The position numbers and the translations under genes were made by a program. DNA of 33,963 bases from the NCBI GenBank assembly GCA_017509755.1, contig JAFWOY010000014.1:1-33963 (forward strand). Reading direction: 5' to 3'. Position 1 is the first letter of the stretch, and the number at the start of each line of letters is the position of its first letter. Below are positions 1 through 10,100 of this stretch, piece by piece. The notes beneath the pieces were generated by a model. That model ran no database searches. It had not been told where the DNA came from and was given only the letters and a program-made list of their open reading frames with translations. This DNA comes from Bacteroidales bacterium (GTDB lineage Bacteria; Bacteroidota; Bacteroidia; Bacteroidales; UBA932).

Positions 1-1908
1 ACGAATCTGGTTAAGGTCTGCGGCATCAATGGATTTGTAAATCCTGTCTCTGGATATTTCGTCAAAGTAGATGGTCGAAGCGCCTTTGATGACGTTATTG
101 CCCTCCATTAAAGAGCGACGAATATTGTCCTTATTCCCTGTCCTATCTCCTGACAATGCAATGGGAATCATGTAGTTGGTCTGATAATTCCCAATGAAGT
201 CAAGGACAATCACGAATTCTTTCCCTTCCGCCTTGCGAAGTCCTCGTCCAAGCTGTTGGACGAAAATAATGGGCGATTCAGTAGGGCGCAGTAAGATGAC
301 CTGATTGATTTCAGGGACATCCACGCCCTCGTTGAAGATATCTACCGTGAAAATGTAATCAAGCTTGTCTATCCTTGTATCTGAAACCAGTCTTTCGATG
401 GCATCCTCACGATCCTCCTGAGAGTCATCACCTGACAACATTACAGTGTTATAACGTCCTGTGGCATTGAACTTTTCACTCAACTCCCGTGCTTCCTCTT
501 TTCTGCTACAGAAAATCAAGCCCTTTACGCGCTGCCCACTGAAACCATAATACTCGGCACGTTCCAGGATATACTTCACCCTTCGGTCGGAAGTTAAATG
601 CCGGAATCGGCGAAGATCGTCATTATCTTCCCCCTCAATCTCAAGGTCAGTAATGCCAAAGTAATGGAAAGGACATAGCATTTCATTCTCCAGAGCCTGC
701 TGTAGACGGACCTCACATGCTATGTTATGATCGAACAGCTGAAAGACGTCAAAACTGTCAGTTCGTTCAGGAGAAGCAGACATTCCCAGGAGAAGTTCGG
801 GGCGGAAGTATTTGATAATCTTCTGGTAGCTTTCAGCACCGCTTCTATGGCATTCATCTAAAACTATGACCGAAAACTCCTGAGGGGCAAACTGTTCCCG
901 AACATACTCTTTTGCCATCATGTTCATGGTGGAAAAGAGGAATGAAGCCGAGCGTGCTTTCTTAATATCGTTGTGAGTTCCGCTAAGAAGCTCCATCGGG
1001 ATATTCTTCCCGAAGATCCGCTTGTAACTGCCCAGTGCCTGTCGGTTTATCTGCTCACGGTGAGAAAGGAACAGAGCCTTCTTTCCATGGAGGATATTCT
1101 CCGAGAATAGCTTACGGATGGCAAACGCAGATGCATATGTTTTGCCTGTTCCAGTTGCAGAAATCAATAGTGCTCGCTTTCCTCCTGAGCGTATTATTTC
1201 CTCGATGTTTAACGTGAACACTTCCTGCATCGAATTCGGCTGAAGAACTTGGGAATAGCCTAAATCAAGAGTCCTCGTTAATCTTGTAATTTCATCCCTC
1301 TCCTTCTGACTGCTTTCGTATAAATCGGCATATTCGTCCCGGTACTCTTCATAGCACACAGACGACTCCCACAGCTCATTGAATTCGGTTTCGATATCCT
1401 TTGCATATGCGCCTTCAGTAGATGAGACCAAGCGTGTATTCCATTCGTGGTTTTTGGTAATAGCATCTTGTGTAAGATTTGAGCTGCCAATGATAATTCG
1501 AAGGTTATCACCATTATGGAACATGTATCCCTTGGTGTGGAAACCAACATTGTTTTCACCGGTCTTGAAGATGCGAACATCAAGATTGTTAAGTGAAGCG
1601 AGTTTGTCTAATGCACGTGGATCGCTGAACATTAGATAATCCGTCGTCAAAATACGGCCTCGAGTCCCCTGTTTCTCCAAGTCTTTTAGGGTGCCAAGAA
1701 GCGGAGCAATTCCTCCCATGGTAATGAATGCGACACTTATGAACAAGTCGTCGCAACCTTTCATTTCCTTCTCAATAACAGTTAGTACCTTCTTACCGTG
1801 TGAATTTGATATAAGGCTCGGAGAAAATGTCGGATCTGATTCGCGCGTAGCATCGATGAATGCCTTGTGGTACCCATCAACAAGTTTTCGAGTAGACAAA
1901 TTGTTCAA
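1..1908 (-). CDS. PLD-nuclease / SF2 helicase, DUF3427-type (5' part; runs off window)
   Basis: Open from a TTG at 1908 to the window edge: 636 codons, no stop, so the C-terminus is missing. Residues about 40-165 form a phospholipase-D-like nuclease domain with H124-T-K126 and GSSN at 141-144. An SF2 helicase core follows: Walker A SATGTGKT (250-257), DECH box (351-354), SAS (377-379) and the motif VI region QQLGRGLR (551-558). After residue 570 the text resembles the start of the DUF3427 region of PLD-helicase-DUF3427 proteins, which are about 1,000 residues long. The TTG is chosen because family members start this way (NNLSTRKL...GYHKAFIDAT), because the first in-frame ATG would remove part of the PLD domain, and because a TAnnTTTG box lies just upstream. 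Family members are annotated as restriction- or defence-like ATP-dependent DNA-processing enzymes, but the substrate is unproven. GC is clearly lower than in the genes to the right, which suggests horizontal acquisition. Confidence 0.85.
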   Translation of the reverse strand, partial: MNNLSTRKLVDGYHKAFIDATRESDPTFSPSLISNSHGKKVLTVIEKEMKGCDDLFISVAFITMGGIAPLLGTLKDLEKQGTRGRILTTDYLMFSDPRALDKLASLNNLDVRIFKTGENNVGFHTKGYMFHNGDNLRIIIGSSNLTQDAITKNHEWNTRLVSSTEGAYAKDIETEFNELWESSVCYEEYRDEYADLYESSQKERDEITRLTRTLDLGYSQVLQPNSMQEVFTLNIEEIIRSGGKRALLISATGTGKTYASAFAIRKLFSENILHGKKALFLSHREQINRQALGSYKRIFGKNIPMELLSGTHNDIKKARSASFLFSTMNMMAKEYVREQFAPQEFSVIVLDECHRSGAESYQKIIKYFRPELLLGMSASPERTDSFDVFQLFDHNIACEVRLQQALENEMLCPFHYFGITDLEIEGEDNDDLRRFRHLTSDRRVKYILERAEYYGFSGQRVKGLIFCSRKEEARELSEKFNATGRYNTVMLSGDDSQEDREDAIERLVSDTRIDKLDYIFTVDIFNEGVDVPEINQVILLRPTESPIIFVQQLGRGLRKAEGKEFVIVLDFIGNYQTNYMIPIALSGDRTGNKDNIRRSLMEGNNVIKGASTIYFDEISRDRIYKSIDAADLNQIR

Positions 1909-1938
1909 TGATGCTATTGTATTACGTTCTCTAATTTG

Positions 1939-1946
1939 CAAAATTA
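1939..1946 (-). promoter_or_regulatory. -7 promoter box of the helicase gene
   Basis: On the minus strand this reads TAATTTTG, a perfect TAnnTTTG. It ends about 30 nt before the proposed TTG start. No convincing -33 TTTG is visible in the T-rich stretch upstream. Confidence 0.5.
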
Positions 1947-2186
1947 CAAAAAAAAGGAGACAGAGAAAGGATTAAAACTATTTAAGTGTTTGCCTGCAAT
2001 CTGAATTGAACAACCCTTGCTCGTTGAATAAGGTATGAGTTCAGAAGGAAAGAGAATAATTCCTCTTGAAAGAGGTGAAATCCCTATAACCCTGGTCACT
2101 TCTTCCTTCACCGAAAGTCACCCGTCTGCGAGCAACTATTTTTGTCACACTTTTTGCGTTTTTGGGATATTTTTTGGGATACTTTT
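1947..2186. other. AT-rich intergenic stretch without a supported gene
   Basis: This lies between the divergent helicase start and the terminator of the susD gene. Short reading frames exist on both strands (for example 2041-2223 minus), but they run through the terminator and have no start signal or recognisable domain. The stretch marks the change from AT-richer DNA on the left to GC-rich DNA on the right. Confidence 0.5.
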
Positions 2187-2190
2187 TACT

Positions 2191-2225
2191 AAAAAATGCC
2201 CTGCAGAGTGTTCTGCAGGGCATTT
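2191..2225 (-). terminator. Intrinsic terminator of the minus-strand susCD operon
   Basis: A perfect 14-bp stem (2194-2207 pairs with 2212-2225) with a 4-nt loop, containing CCCTGCAGA / TCTGCAGGG. Read on the minus strand it is followed by T6. It sits 39 nt past the susD stop. Confidence 0.85.
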
Positions 2226-2263
2226 CAGCGGAGAGGACGACTCTCTAAACGAAACGTCCGTCC

Positions 2264-3742
2264 CTAATCCTTGTAACCCGGATTCTGCTGGAGTTCGGGG
2301 TAGGAAACACGTGCGTCGCTGGAGATCGGCATCACGGCTTTGGGGTCGCCTGCCTTCAGCGTGTGGATGTAGGCGGAGCCGCTGCGGAAGTCGTGCGGGT
2401 CGTTGGGATCGGCCACGAACTGGCCGCCGGTCCGCATCACGTCGAAGAAGCGGTGGCCTTCGCCGATGAACTCTTTTTGGCGCTCGGTCTGGATCAGGTT
2501 GTCAGTGGCGGTCACGTCGGATGCCGTTGCATCGGCGCGTTTGCGCACGGCGTTGAGGTAACGGCTGGCATCGGCTGCATTACCGCCCTGCAGGGCTGCC
2601 TCAGCGGCGATCAGGTAGGCCTCGGTGATACGCATCACGCGCGGGTTGTTGCGGCGGAAGGTGTAGCCCTGGTCCTTGTTTCCGATGAATTTGCGGAGCC
2701 AGTATTCTCCGGTCTTGCGGCCGCCCGTCGTCGGGTCGTCGTATTGGATCATTTGGCCACGGACGTCGTTCGGCGTATCCTTGAAGAGGTTGCGCCACTT
2801 GAGTGTCGGGATCAGGCTGCCGCCGGCGTTCGAATCGTCGAACCACATGTTGTGGTAGATGGTGTAGAAGCCACCGTCGCTGTCGATATCGCCCTGTACG
2901 GAGACAAGCAGTTCAAGCACCGACTCGGGATCGCCTTCACGGCCCCAGTAACTGGCATACTGGTCGCCGCTGACCATCCGGTACGGGGAATTGTTGATCA
3001 CTTCGGTAGCAGCTGCGAGCGCCTCCGACCAATGGGCCATATACAGATGGACGCGGGCCTCAAGCAGGCGGGCTGCCCAGTAGTTGAAATGACCGAGGTT
3101 GGTATCTTTGGACAGCAGTTCCTTCGCTTTGGTCAGATCGTTGAGTACCTGGGTATAGGTTTCGGCAACCGAGTTGCGCGGCAGGCGGGCTTCGCTGGGG
3201 CCGATGGTCTCGGTGATCAGCACCGCGCCAAGCGAGGCACCGTTGTCATAGGTGTAGGTCTGTCCGTAGAGGCGTGCCAGGTCGAAGTAGCACAGGGCGC
3301 GGACGGCATAGGCCTGGCCCGTATAGTCGTTCTTCTTGGCAATGTCGCTGGAGCTGGAAGCCTCACAGGCATCGATGTTCTCAATGAAGGTGTTGCAGCG
3401 CATGATCACGTTGTAGTAGTTCTCCCACAAGGTCCCGAAATAGGAACTCTGCGTGGATTCGTACTGCCAGCTGTAGATCACGGCGCCGGTACCGTCGGAG
3501 GTACGCGGGTAGATGTTGTCGGCCCGCAGGTCACCCATATAGGGGATATAGGTACCGTAGAGGGTATAGTATTTCAGCGGGGTGTATAGACCGTTGCAAG
3601 CGATGCCCGCATCGGCCAGTGTCACCATCGCGTTCTTGTCCACCACCGCATTGGTCGGCGTCGTGTCCAGGAATCCCTCACAGGCGGTCAGTCCGAGCAG
3701 CAGGACGGCCGCAATCGCAATGTATCTGATAGAATGTTTCAT
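2264..3742 (-). CDS. SusD/RagB-family nutrient-binding outer-membrane lipoprotein
   Basis: Surface lipoprotein that caps the SusC channel and captures the ligand (oligosaccharide or peptide) for TonB-driven import. The 492-residue protein starts MKHSIRY and has a lipoprotein signal ending LGLTAC at Cys21, followed by EGFLDTTPTN, the usual SusD mature N-terminus. A TPR-like helical body follows (ARLLEARVHLYMAHW, AYLIAAEAAL, ERQKEFIGEGHRFFDVMRTG), and the protein ends in the typical QQNPGY. The ATG at 3742 is preferred over an in-frame TTG at 3751, because it gives a normal signal peptide. The gene starts 16 nt after the stop of the upstream susC, so the two form one operon. Family assignment is firm; the substrate is unknown because no degradative enzyme is linked. 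Confidence 0.95.
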   Translation of the reverse strand: MKHSIRYIAIAAVLLLGLTACEGFLDTTPTNAVVDKNAMVTLADAGIACNGLYTPLKYYTLYGTYIPYMGDLRADNIYPRTSDGTGAVIYSWQYESTQSSYFGTLWENYYNVIMRCNTFIENIDACEASSSSDIAKKNDYTGQAYAVRALCYFDLARLYGQTYTYDNGASLGAVLITETIGPSEARLPRNSVAETYTQVLNDLTKAKELLSKDTNLGHFNYWAARLLEARVHLYMAHWSEALAAATEVINNSPYRMVSGDQYASYWGREGDPESVLELLVSVQGDIDSDGGFYTIYHNMWFDDSNAGGSLIPTLKWRNLFKDTPNDVRGQMIQYDDPTTGGRKTGEYWLRKFIGNKDQGYTFRRNNPRVMRITEAYLIAAEAALQGGNAADASRYLNAVRKRADATASDVTATDNLIQTERQKEFIGEGHRFFDVMRTGGQFVADPNDPHDFRSGSAYIHTLKAGDPKAVMPISSDARVSYPELQQNPGYKD

Positions 3743-3758
3743 ATCTGTCAAAGCTTGA

Positions 3759-6700
3759 TTAGAATGTCAGGTCGAGGCCGAGGGTTACGGTCCGCATGGC
3801 CGGCATCGTGTAGTTGTAGTAGCCGCTGGACGTGATTTCCGGGTCGATGTTCAGGCCGGAGAAGGTCAGCACGTTGGCGCCTGCCACATAGAAGCGGGCA
3901 CCGGCCAGGCCGATCTTGCTGGCCGCTGCGGCGGGAAGACGATAGGAGAGGGTCAGGTTCTTCAGGCGGAGGAAGTCACCCTTCTTGAGGTACTTGCTCG
4001 AATAGTAGTAACCGCCCTGTCCGTTGTCGCGGATACGGCGCGGGACATTGGTGTTGGTGTTGGTCGGAGTCCAGGCATTCAGCTGGTCCTTGGCGATGTT
4101 GCGGTGGAAGTCGAAATAACCGTCGCTTTCCATCTGTTCCACACCTTCATCCCAGATATAGTGGCCATACTTGTAGGACCAGGCCATGTCGAGGGTGAGG
4201 CCCTTCCAGCCTACATTGAGGTTGAAGCCGCCGAAGCCTTTCGGGATGGCGCTCATGCCTTCCAGGATCATGTTGCTGGCATTGTTGCGGTTGGTGGGGT
4301 AGTAGTTGAAGGTGTCTTCGGGAATGGTCTGACCGGCATTGATCACCGTGCCGTTCTGCAGCACCACGGTCTGGTCGGCCGTCTCGCCTTTCTCGTACCA
4401 GGAACCTTCGGCGTACATCGGGTTACCGGCTTTCAGGCGGCTGTTGTCCATATAGTTGTCTTCCGGGCACACACCCAGGTAATTGCGGGTACGGTACTGG
4501 TAGAACGGATAGCCGGCCTGCCACACGTGCGGCGTGTCGGCGATGGATTCGCCTTCTTCGGAGAGGGAGAGGATCTCATTGTGGACGTGCGACCAGTTGG
4601 CGCCGACCGACAGGTTCCAGCCGTTGTTGTTGCGCAGGATGTCCCAGTTCACGGCGATTTCCCAGCCGCGGTTGACCATGGAGCCGATGTTCATCAGCGT
4701 GGAGGTGAAACCGGTGGTGGAAGGCACGGAGGCGTCGAGCAACAGGTCGGTGGTCAGTTTGTTGAAGTACTCGACCGTCAGGTCGACCTGGTCGAACAGG
4801 CGCAGGTCAAGACCGACGTTCCAGTTGCGGTTCTTTTCCCAGGAGAGGTCGGAGTTGGCGAGATTGCCCGGATAGCTGGCGCCGGTGTTGCCGTAGCTCG
4901 TGTAGTTGTACACGGACATATAGCCGAAATAGTCAGACGGCAGGGTACCGGAGGTACCATAGGATCCACGGATCTTGCCATCGGTCAGCCAGGCGGAATC
5001 TTTCAGGAACGCCTCGTTGGAGAAGCGCCACGATGCACTGACGGACCAGAAATTACCCCAGCGGGTTTCCGGTGCGAGTTTCGAGCTGCCGTCGCGGCGG
5101 AACGTGCCGGTCAGGTAGTAGCGGGCGCCGAAGTCATAGCTGACGCTGCCGAGGGCGGAGAGGAGGGTGCAGAGGCGCGAATAGGTGTAGCCGTCATCGA
5201 AGTTCGAGGCCAGGTACGATTCGGTGGCGCCCATGTAGGAGAAGTCGATCTTGTTGAGGCGCGTGTACTCGAATTTCTCGCGTTCGGCCTCCCAGCCGGC
5301 CATCATGGCGAGATGATGGTCGCCCCAGGTCTTGTCGAAATTGAGCTGCGTGGAGCTGACCAGGCGGTGCACGTTGCGGTGCCGGTCGCCCATATAGCCG
5401 CCGATGTCACTGTAGGCATAGAAGTTCGGGTGGCCGTAGAGCCAGCCGAAACGGTCGTGCATATAGAGCCAGTCTTCGCCCACGGTCGATTTGAGCCGGA
5501 GCCAGTCGGTAAATTTGGCTTCTGCCCAGCCCTTGAGGATCAGGCGGTGCTGCCAGGCATCGTTGATCTGCTTGTCGTAGGTCTGCACCGGGTTGACGGT
5601 CGAGAAGCTGGGGCTCCAGCGCTCGAGATAGAGGTCTCCCGTATCCTTGTAGGCGTACGGCCAGCGCTCGTTGAGGACGACCTTCCAGATGAAGAACGGG
5701 TTGTCCTTGGTGGCGTAACCGTCCTGGTGACCGGTCTGGTATTGCCAGGAGAACTGGGTGGTGCCGCCGACCTTGAGCCAGTTGTTGACGTTGGCTTCCG
5801 CGTTGATCGTGGTGGAAAAACGCTTCAGGTAGTCGATGGTGACCACACCCTGCTGGTCGGTCCAGCCCACTGAAGCATAGACCTTGCCTTTTTCGCCGCC
5901 GCCGGAGAGGCTCAGCTCATAGTTCTGGGCGATACCGGTGCGGAAGAGCACTTTCTCCCAGTCCTTATATATATACTTGCTTTCATCCTTCGACGGATAG
6001 TTGGCTTCCACCTTGGCATTCACGTACGCATCGACACTGCCATAGCTCTTCCAGGAAGACGGGTTGTCGTTGGCGTAGTTGGTCCAGGCCATCCGGTGCA
6101 GGGACTCGGTCTCGGCGTCGTTGGCCAGGGGGTAGTTGTCGTAGGCGAAATAGGAGAAACCGGCGCTGGCCTTGAAATTGGTCGTCAGTTTGCCGGATTT
6201 ACCTTTCTTGGTCGTGATCAGGATCACACCGTTGGAAGCGCGGGAACCGTAGAGCGAAGCCGCCGCCGCATCCTTCAGGATGGTGATGGATTCGATATCG
6301 TTCGGGTTGAGGTAGTTCATCGCGCTGGTGGAGATGTTGCCGGAGGAGTAGTCGCCGCTGGTGGCAGGCACGCCGTCGATGACATAGAGCGGCTGGTTGC
6401 CGGCATTGAAGGAGCCGAAACCACGGATGGAGATGTCTGCTTCAGAGCCCGGCTGGCCGGAGTAGTTGGCCACCTGGACACCAGGCGCCTTACCGGCGAG
6501 GACCTGTTCGAAGCTTACGACCGGCGCATCTTTGATGGACTCTTGCTTCACTACGGCTGCAGAGCCGGAATAGGAGCCTTTCTTGACCGTACCGTAAGCC
6601 ACGACCATGGCTTCTTCAAGGGCTTCCCGGTCAGGGGCAAGGATCACATTGACCGCAGGTGCCCCTTCATACTGGACTTCCTGCGTGATGAAACCGACAG

Positions 6701-6917
6701 ATGAAAATTCCAGGATGGCGCCGCGGGCGACGTTGGTGAGGGTATAGACACCATTGTCATCCGTGGCAACGCCATTCATCGTTCCCTTCACCACAACGCT
6801 GGCGAAAGGAATCGGACTTCCATCCTCTGAAGAAGTGACGCGTCCCGTCACTCTGTTCTGCGCGAAGGTGGTACTGCAGATGAGTACCAGCAGTGCGGCT
6901 GTGAATAGTTTCTTCAT
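3759..6917 (-). CDS. SusC/RagA-family TonB-dependent outer-membrane transporter
   Basis: TonB-dependent importer of 1,052 residues that forms the channel for its SusD partner. Order: signal peptide ending TTFAQ (about 20 residues); a carboxypeptidase-regulatory-like beta-sandwich (NRVTGRVTSSEDGSPIPFAS, about 21-95); a TonB-box-like segment EEAMVVAYGT; a plug domain with the SusC signature DIESITILKDAAAASLYGSR; and a 22-strand-type barrel ending in an aromatic residue (LGLDLTF). The length is normal for SusC. The first 60 residues are very close to those of the divergent susC at 7165, so the two are paralogues. The gene is expressed from the promoter at 6973-7005. The substrate cannot be predicted. 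Confidence 0.96.
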   Translation of the reverse strand: MKKLFTAALLVLICSTTFAQNRVTGRVTSSEDGSPIPFASVVVKGTMNGVATDDNGVYTLTNVARGAILEFSSVGFITQEVQYEGAPAVNVILAPDREALEEAMVVAYGTVKKGSYSGSAAVVKQESIKDAPVVSFEQVLAGKAPGVQVANYSGQPGSEADISIRGFGSFNAGNQPLYVIDGVPATSGDYSSGNISTSAMNYLNPNDIESITILKDAAAASLYGSRASNGVILITTKKGKSGKLTTNFKASAGFSYFAYDNYPLANDAETESLHRMAWTNYANDNPSSWKSYGSVDAYVNAKVEANYPSKDESKYIYKDWEKVLFRTGIAQNYELSLSGGGEKGKVYASVGWTDQQGVVTIDYLKRFSTTINAEANVNNWLKVGGTTQFSWQYQTGHQDGYATKDNPFFIWKVVLNERWPYAYKDTGDLYLERWSPSFSTVNPVQTYDKQINDAWQHRLILKGWAEAKFTDWLRLKSTVGEDWLYMHDRFGWLYGHPNFYAYSDIGGYMGDRHRNVHRLVSSTQLNFDKTWGDHHLAMMAGWEAEREKFEYTRLNKIDFSYMGATESYLASNFDDGYTYSRLCTLLSALGSVSYDFGARYYLTGTFRRDGSSKLAPETRWGNFWSVSASWRFSNEAFLKDSAWLTDGKIRGSYGTSGTLPSDYFGYMSVYNYTSYGNTGASYPGNLANSDLSWEKNRNWNVGLDLRLFDQVDLTVEYFNKLTTDLLLDASVPSTTGFTSTLMNIGSMVNRGWEIAVNWDILRNNNGWNLSVGANWSHVHNEILSLSEEGESIADTPHVWQAGYPFYQYRTRNYLGVCPEDNYMDNSRLKAGNPMYAEGSWYEKGETADQTVVLQNGTVINAGQTIPEDTFNYYPTNRNNASNMILEGMSAIPKGFGGFNLNVGWKGLTLDMAWSYKYGHYIWDEGVEQMESDGYFDFHRNIAKDQLNAWTPTNTNTNVPRRIRDNGQGGYYYSSKYLKKGDFLRLKNLTLSYRLPAAAASKIGLAGARFYVAGANVLTFSGLNIDPEITSSGYYNYTMPAMRTVTLGLDLTF

Positions 6918-6972
6918 AAGCGGATCGAGTTGATTGATTATGGTTTTGGTTAGGATTGTCGGCTATGCTCTA

Positions 6973-7005
6973 CAAAAATAACAAAAATAAATGGGAAAAA
7001 ACAAG
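6973..7005 (-). promoter_or_regulatory. Promoter of the minus-strand susCD operon
   Basis: On the minus strand, CTTG (7005-7002) and TATTTTTG (6980-6973) are 21 nt apart, matching the Bacteroidota -33/-7 arrangement. A second TATTTTTG at 6989-6982 could serve as an alternative. The leader would be about 50 nt. Confidence 0.65.
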
Positions 7006-7036
7006 TTTTGTCCTTCCTCTTTTTTGGAAAACCCCG

Positions 7037-7090
7037 CTCCAGGTCGTGCTGGAACTGCTTTTTTTGCGAAAGAATAGTGATTTTTGCGAA
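7037..7090. promoter_or_regulatory. Candidate operator: inverted repeat and direct repeats between the two susC genes
   Basis: Within the 247-nt divergent region there is a small inverted repeat TCCAG-gtcgtg-CTGGA (about 7037-7053). Two exact copies of TTTTTGCGAA follow at 7061-7070 and 7081-7090, starting 20 nt apart (about two helical turns). They lie just upstream of the plus-strand -7 box. Regulator binding is inferred only from the spacing. Confidence 0.35.
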
Positions 7091-7100
7091 ATTATTTTTT

Positions 7101-7108
7101 TAAATTTG
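7101..7108 (+). promoter_or_regulatory. -7 promoter box of the plus-strand susCD operon
   Basis: TAAATTTG matches TAnnTTTG and lies 56 nt before the susC ATG at 7165. The nearest TTTG upstream (7083-7086) is only 14 nt away, so the -33 element is non-ideal. This could mean an activator is needed. Confidence 0.5.
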
Positions 7109-7164
7109 TATAAAATCCCCTGAAAAAGAGGAAAACACTATAATTTAACCAAAAAATGCTGCTT

Positions 7165-10100
7165 ATGAAGAAAGTATTGATTGTTGCGCTGATGGTGCTG
7201 TCCTGCAGTTCATTGTTTGCGCAGAACCGGGTCACCGGCAGGGTGACTTCTTCACAGGACGGGACGCCCATCCCTTTCGCCAGCGTTGTGGTGAAGGGCA
7301 CGATGACGGGTGTCGCTTCCAATGAAAACGGTGCGTATGTCCTGGACAATGTACCGTCCAATGCAGTCTTGGTCTTCTCCTCCATCGGTTTCAATGACCT
7401 GGAGGTGATGGTCAATGGAAGGGGCGTCGTGGACGCCGCGCTGGCTCCCAATGCGGAATCCCTCGAGGAGACCATCGTGGTCGCCTACGGTACCGCAAAG
7501 AAAGGCACCTATACTGGTGCGGCTTCTGTCGTCAAGCAGGAAGCCATCAAGGATGTGCCGACCGTTTCTTTCGAGCAGGCCCTTAACGGCAAGGTCGCCG
7601 GCATGCAGATTACAGGCAGTTCCGGCCAGGCTGGTTCGGCCGCTTCGATCCGCATCCGCGGTATCGGTTCAATGAATGCGTCCAATGAGCCGCTCTACGT
7701 CATCGACGGTGTCCCGGCCCAGTCGGGTGACGCCGGCCAGATGAGCGACTACATCTATTCGACCAACAACGTGATGAACTCCCTCAACCCGAGCGATATC
7801 GAATCCATCACGGTGCTGAAGGACGCCGCGGCCTCCGCCCTCTACGGTTCACGGGCGGCCAACGGTGTGATCCTGGTCACGACGAAACGCGGCAAGGAAG
7901 GACGTCCGACGGTCACTTTCAAGGCTTCGGTCGGTATCACGCCGGACTGGGCTGTGAAGAACTTCGAGCCCGCTTCTGTCTATGACAATGTCAATGCACT
8001 CTATACCATCTTCCACGATGCGGCCACCCGTGTGGACGGTCTCAACGATGCCGAGGCGGCGGCGGATGCCGTCAGCATGCTGAACAGCCGTTGGAACCGT
8101 TTCGGCTATCAGTTGTCCACTACGGGTACGGGTGCATATGATCCCATCAAGATCGAAGCCCGCACCGATGGCCAGATCAAACGCGTCGACGCCAATGGCA
8201 ACCTCGTCTTCTTCGACTGGATGGACGCCTATTTCCGCAAGGCCATCTATCAGACCTATGACTTGAGCGTGAGCGGCGGTACGAAGACCAGCAGCTACTA
8301 TACTTCGTTCTCCTATACGAAAGACCAGGGCCGCGTCTATATCAACGGCTTCGACCGTCTGAGCGGTCGCGTGAACCTCAATCAGAAAGTCGGCAAGTTC
8401 TTCGAACTGGCCACCAACGTGGCTGTCGCAAGCACCAGCCGCACGGGCTTCAACGATACCATCAACAACTCCGACAACTACTTCATGCAGTCGGTCAACC
8501 TGCTGTGGCCTCTCTACTGGCCCGACAACTACAAGGATGGATCGCCGTGGACATCGAGATACCAGAGCTACGGTTACAACCTGTTGTACTACAACAATCT
8601 GTGGGAAAACAAATCCAAGAGCCTGAAACTCTCCGTCAGCGAGACGGCGACAATCAAGTTCACGGATTGGCTGAATTTCCGTACGGTCTTCTCCTATGAC
8701 GACACGCGTTACCGCGACCATATCTATTACAGCCCCGAGCACTTCTCGGGCGCTTCCGACAACGGCCGCGTCAACGAGATGTCCACCATCTACCAGAAGA
8801 TCGTCTCTTCCTCCACGCTGAATTTCAACAAGACCTTCGGCAACCACACGGTTTCGGCCCTCGTCGGTTTCGAGGCCGAGAAGAACCAGACCGACTTCCA
8901 TCGTTCCACGGGTAAGGACCTTCCGGTCAGCGCCCTCCATACGGTTTCCACGGCCGGCTCCCTCGACGCCAGCGGCTACAACTGGGGCAACTCGATGATG
9001 TCGATCCTTTCCCGTCTGGAATACAACTTCGGCGGCAAGTACTATGCATCGGCTTCCTTCCGCCGTGACGGCTCCTCCCGCCTGGGTCCGGATACCCGTT
9101 GGGGTAACTTCTGGTCCGTGGCCGCTTCCTGGCGCATCAGCGAGGAAGAATTCATGAAGAGCCAGGATGTCATCGACAATCTGCGTCTCCGTGCTTCCTA
9201 CGGTGTCAACGGTACGCTGCCGAGCAGCAACTACGGCTGGCGCTCCCTGGCCGGTTACAGCTATCAATATATGGGTTCCCCGGGCGGCGCCCTGATCAAT
9301 GCGGCCGACGCCAACCTTTCCTGGGAGACGAGCTATACCTACAACCTCGCCCTTGAATTCGGCCTCTTCAACAACCGACTGAGCGGGAGTGTCGAGTACT
9401 TCAACCGCGATTCGAAAGACCTGCTGCAGGACGTGCCGATCTCCACGATCACCGGCTTCTCCTCCACGCTGCAGAACATCGGTGAGATCAACAACCACGG
9501 TTTCGAGGTGGAAATCAACGGTGACATCATCCGGAACAACAACTTCCGCTGGAGTGCCGGCATCAATGCCTCCTTCATCCGTTCGCGGGTGACGAAATTG
9601 TACGACGATGCCGACATCATCTGGTACGACCCGACGGGCGGCGACGGAAACACACAGTTCCTCTACCGCGTGGGCGAATCGACCCTGGCTATCTACGGCC
9701 GCGAATGGGCCGGTACCAATCCGGAGAACGGCGACAACCTCTGGTACTCCAACAACAGCAATGCGGACATGCAGCTCAACGGCCGCAACGTGGTGCTCGA
9801 CTTCAATGACACCGACGAGGTCATCCTGGGCGATGCCAACCCCTTCGCATACGGCGGCATCAATACCGACATCGAATGGAAAGGCCTGACCCTCGGACTG
9901 AACTTCCTCTACAAGATCGGCGGCCAGATCTATGACGGTGCGGTGTACCGCCTGGCGGATGACGGTTATTTCTGGAACCGTATCCGCGGCAAGCAGTACC
10001 TGGACAATGTCTGGACCCCGACCAACCACAGCGGCATCTATCCGCAGCTCCGCGGCTGTGACCTGGAAGACGCCATGGAATACAGCTCCCGCTGGATGCA

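Noticed and set aside
2041..2223. 60-codon minus-strand frame after susD
   Set aside because: It starts inside the terminator stem and I see no domain or start signal. The tail sequence could be a repeat or gene remnant, but this cannot be shown here.
4104..5873. 589-codon plus-strand frame opposite the minus-strand susC
   Set aside because: Antisense shadow with a valine/glycine/histidine-rich, non-globular sequence.
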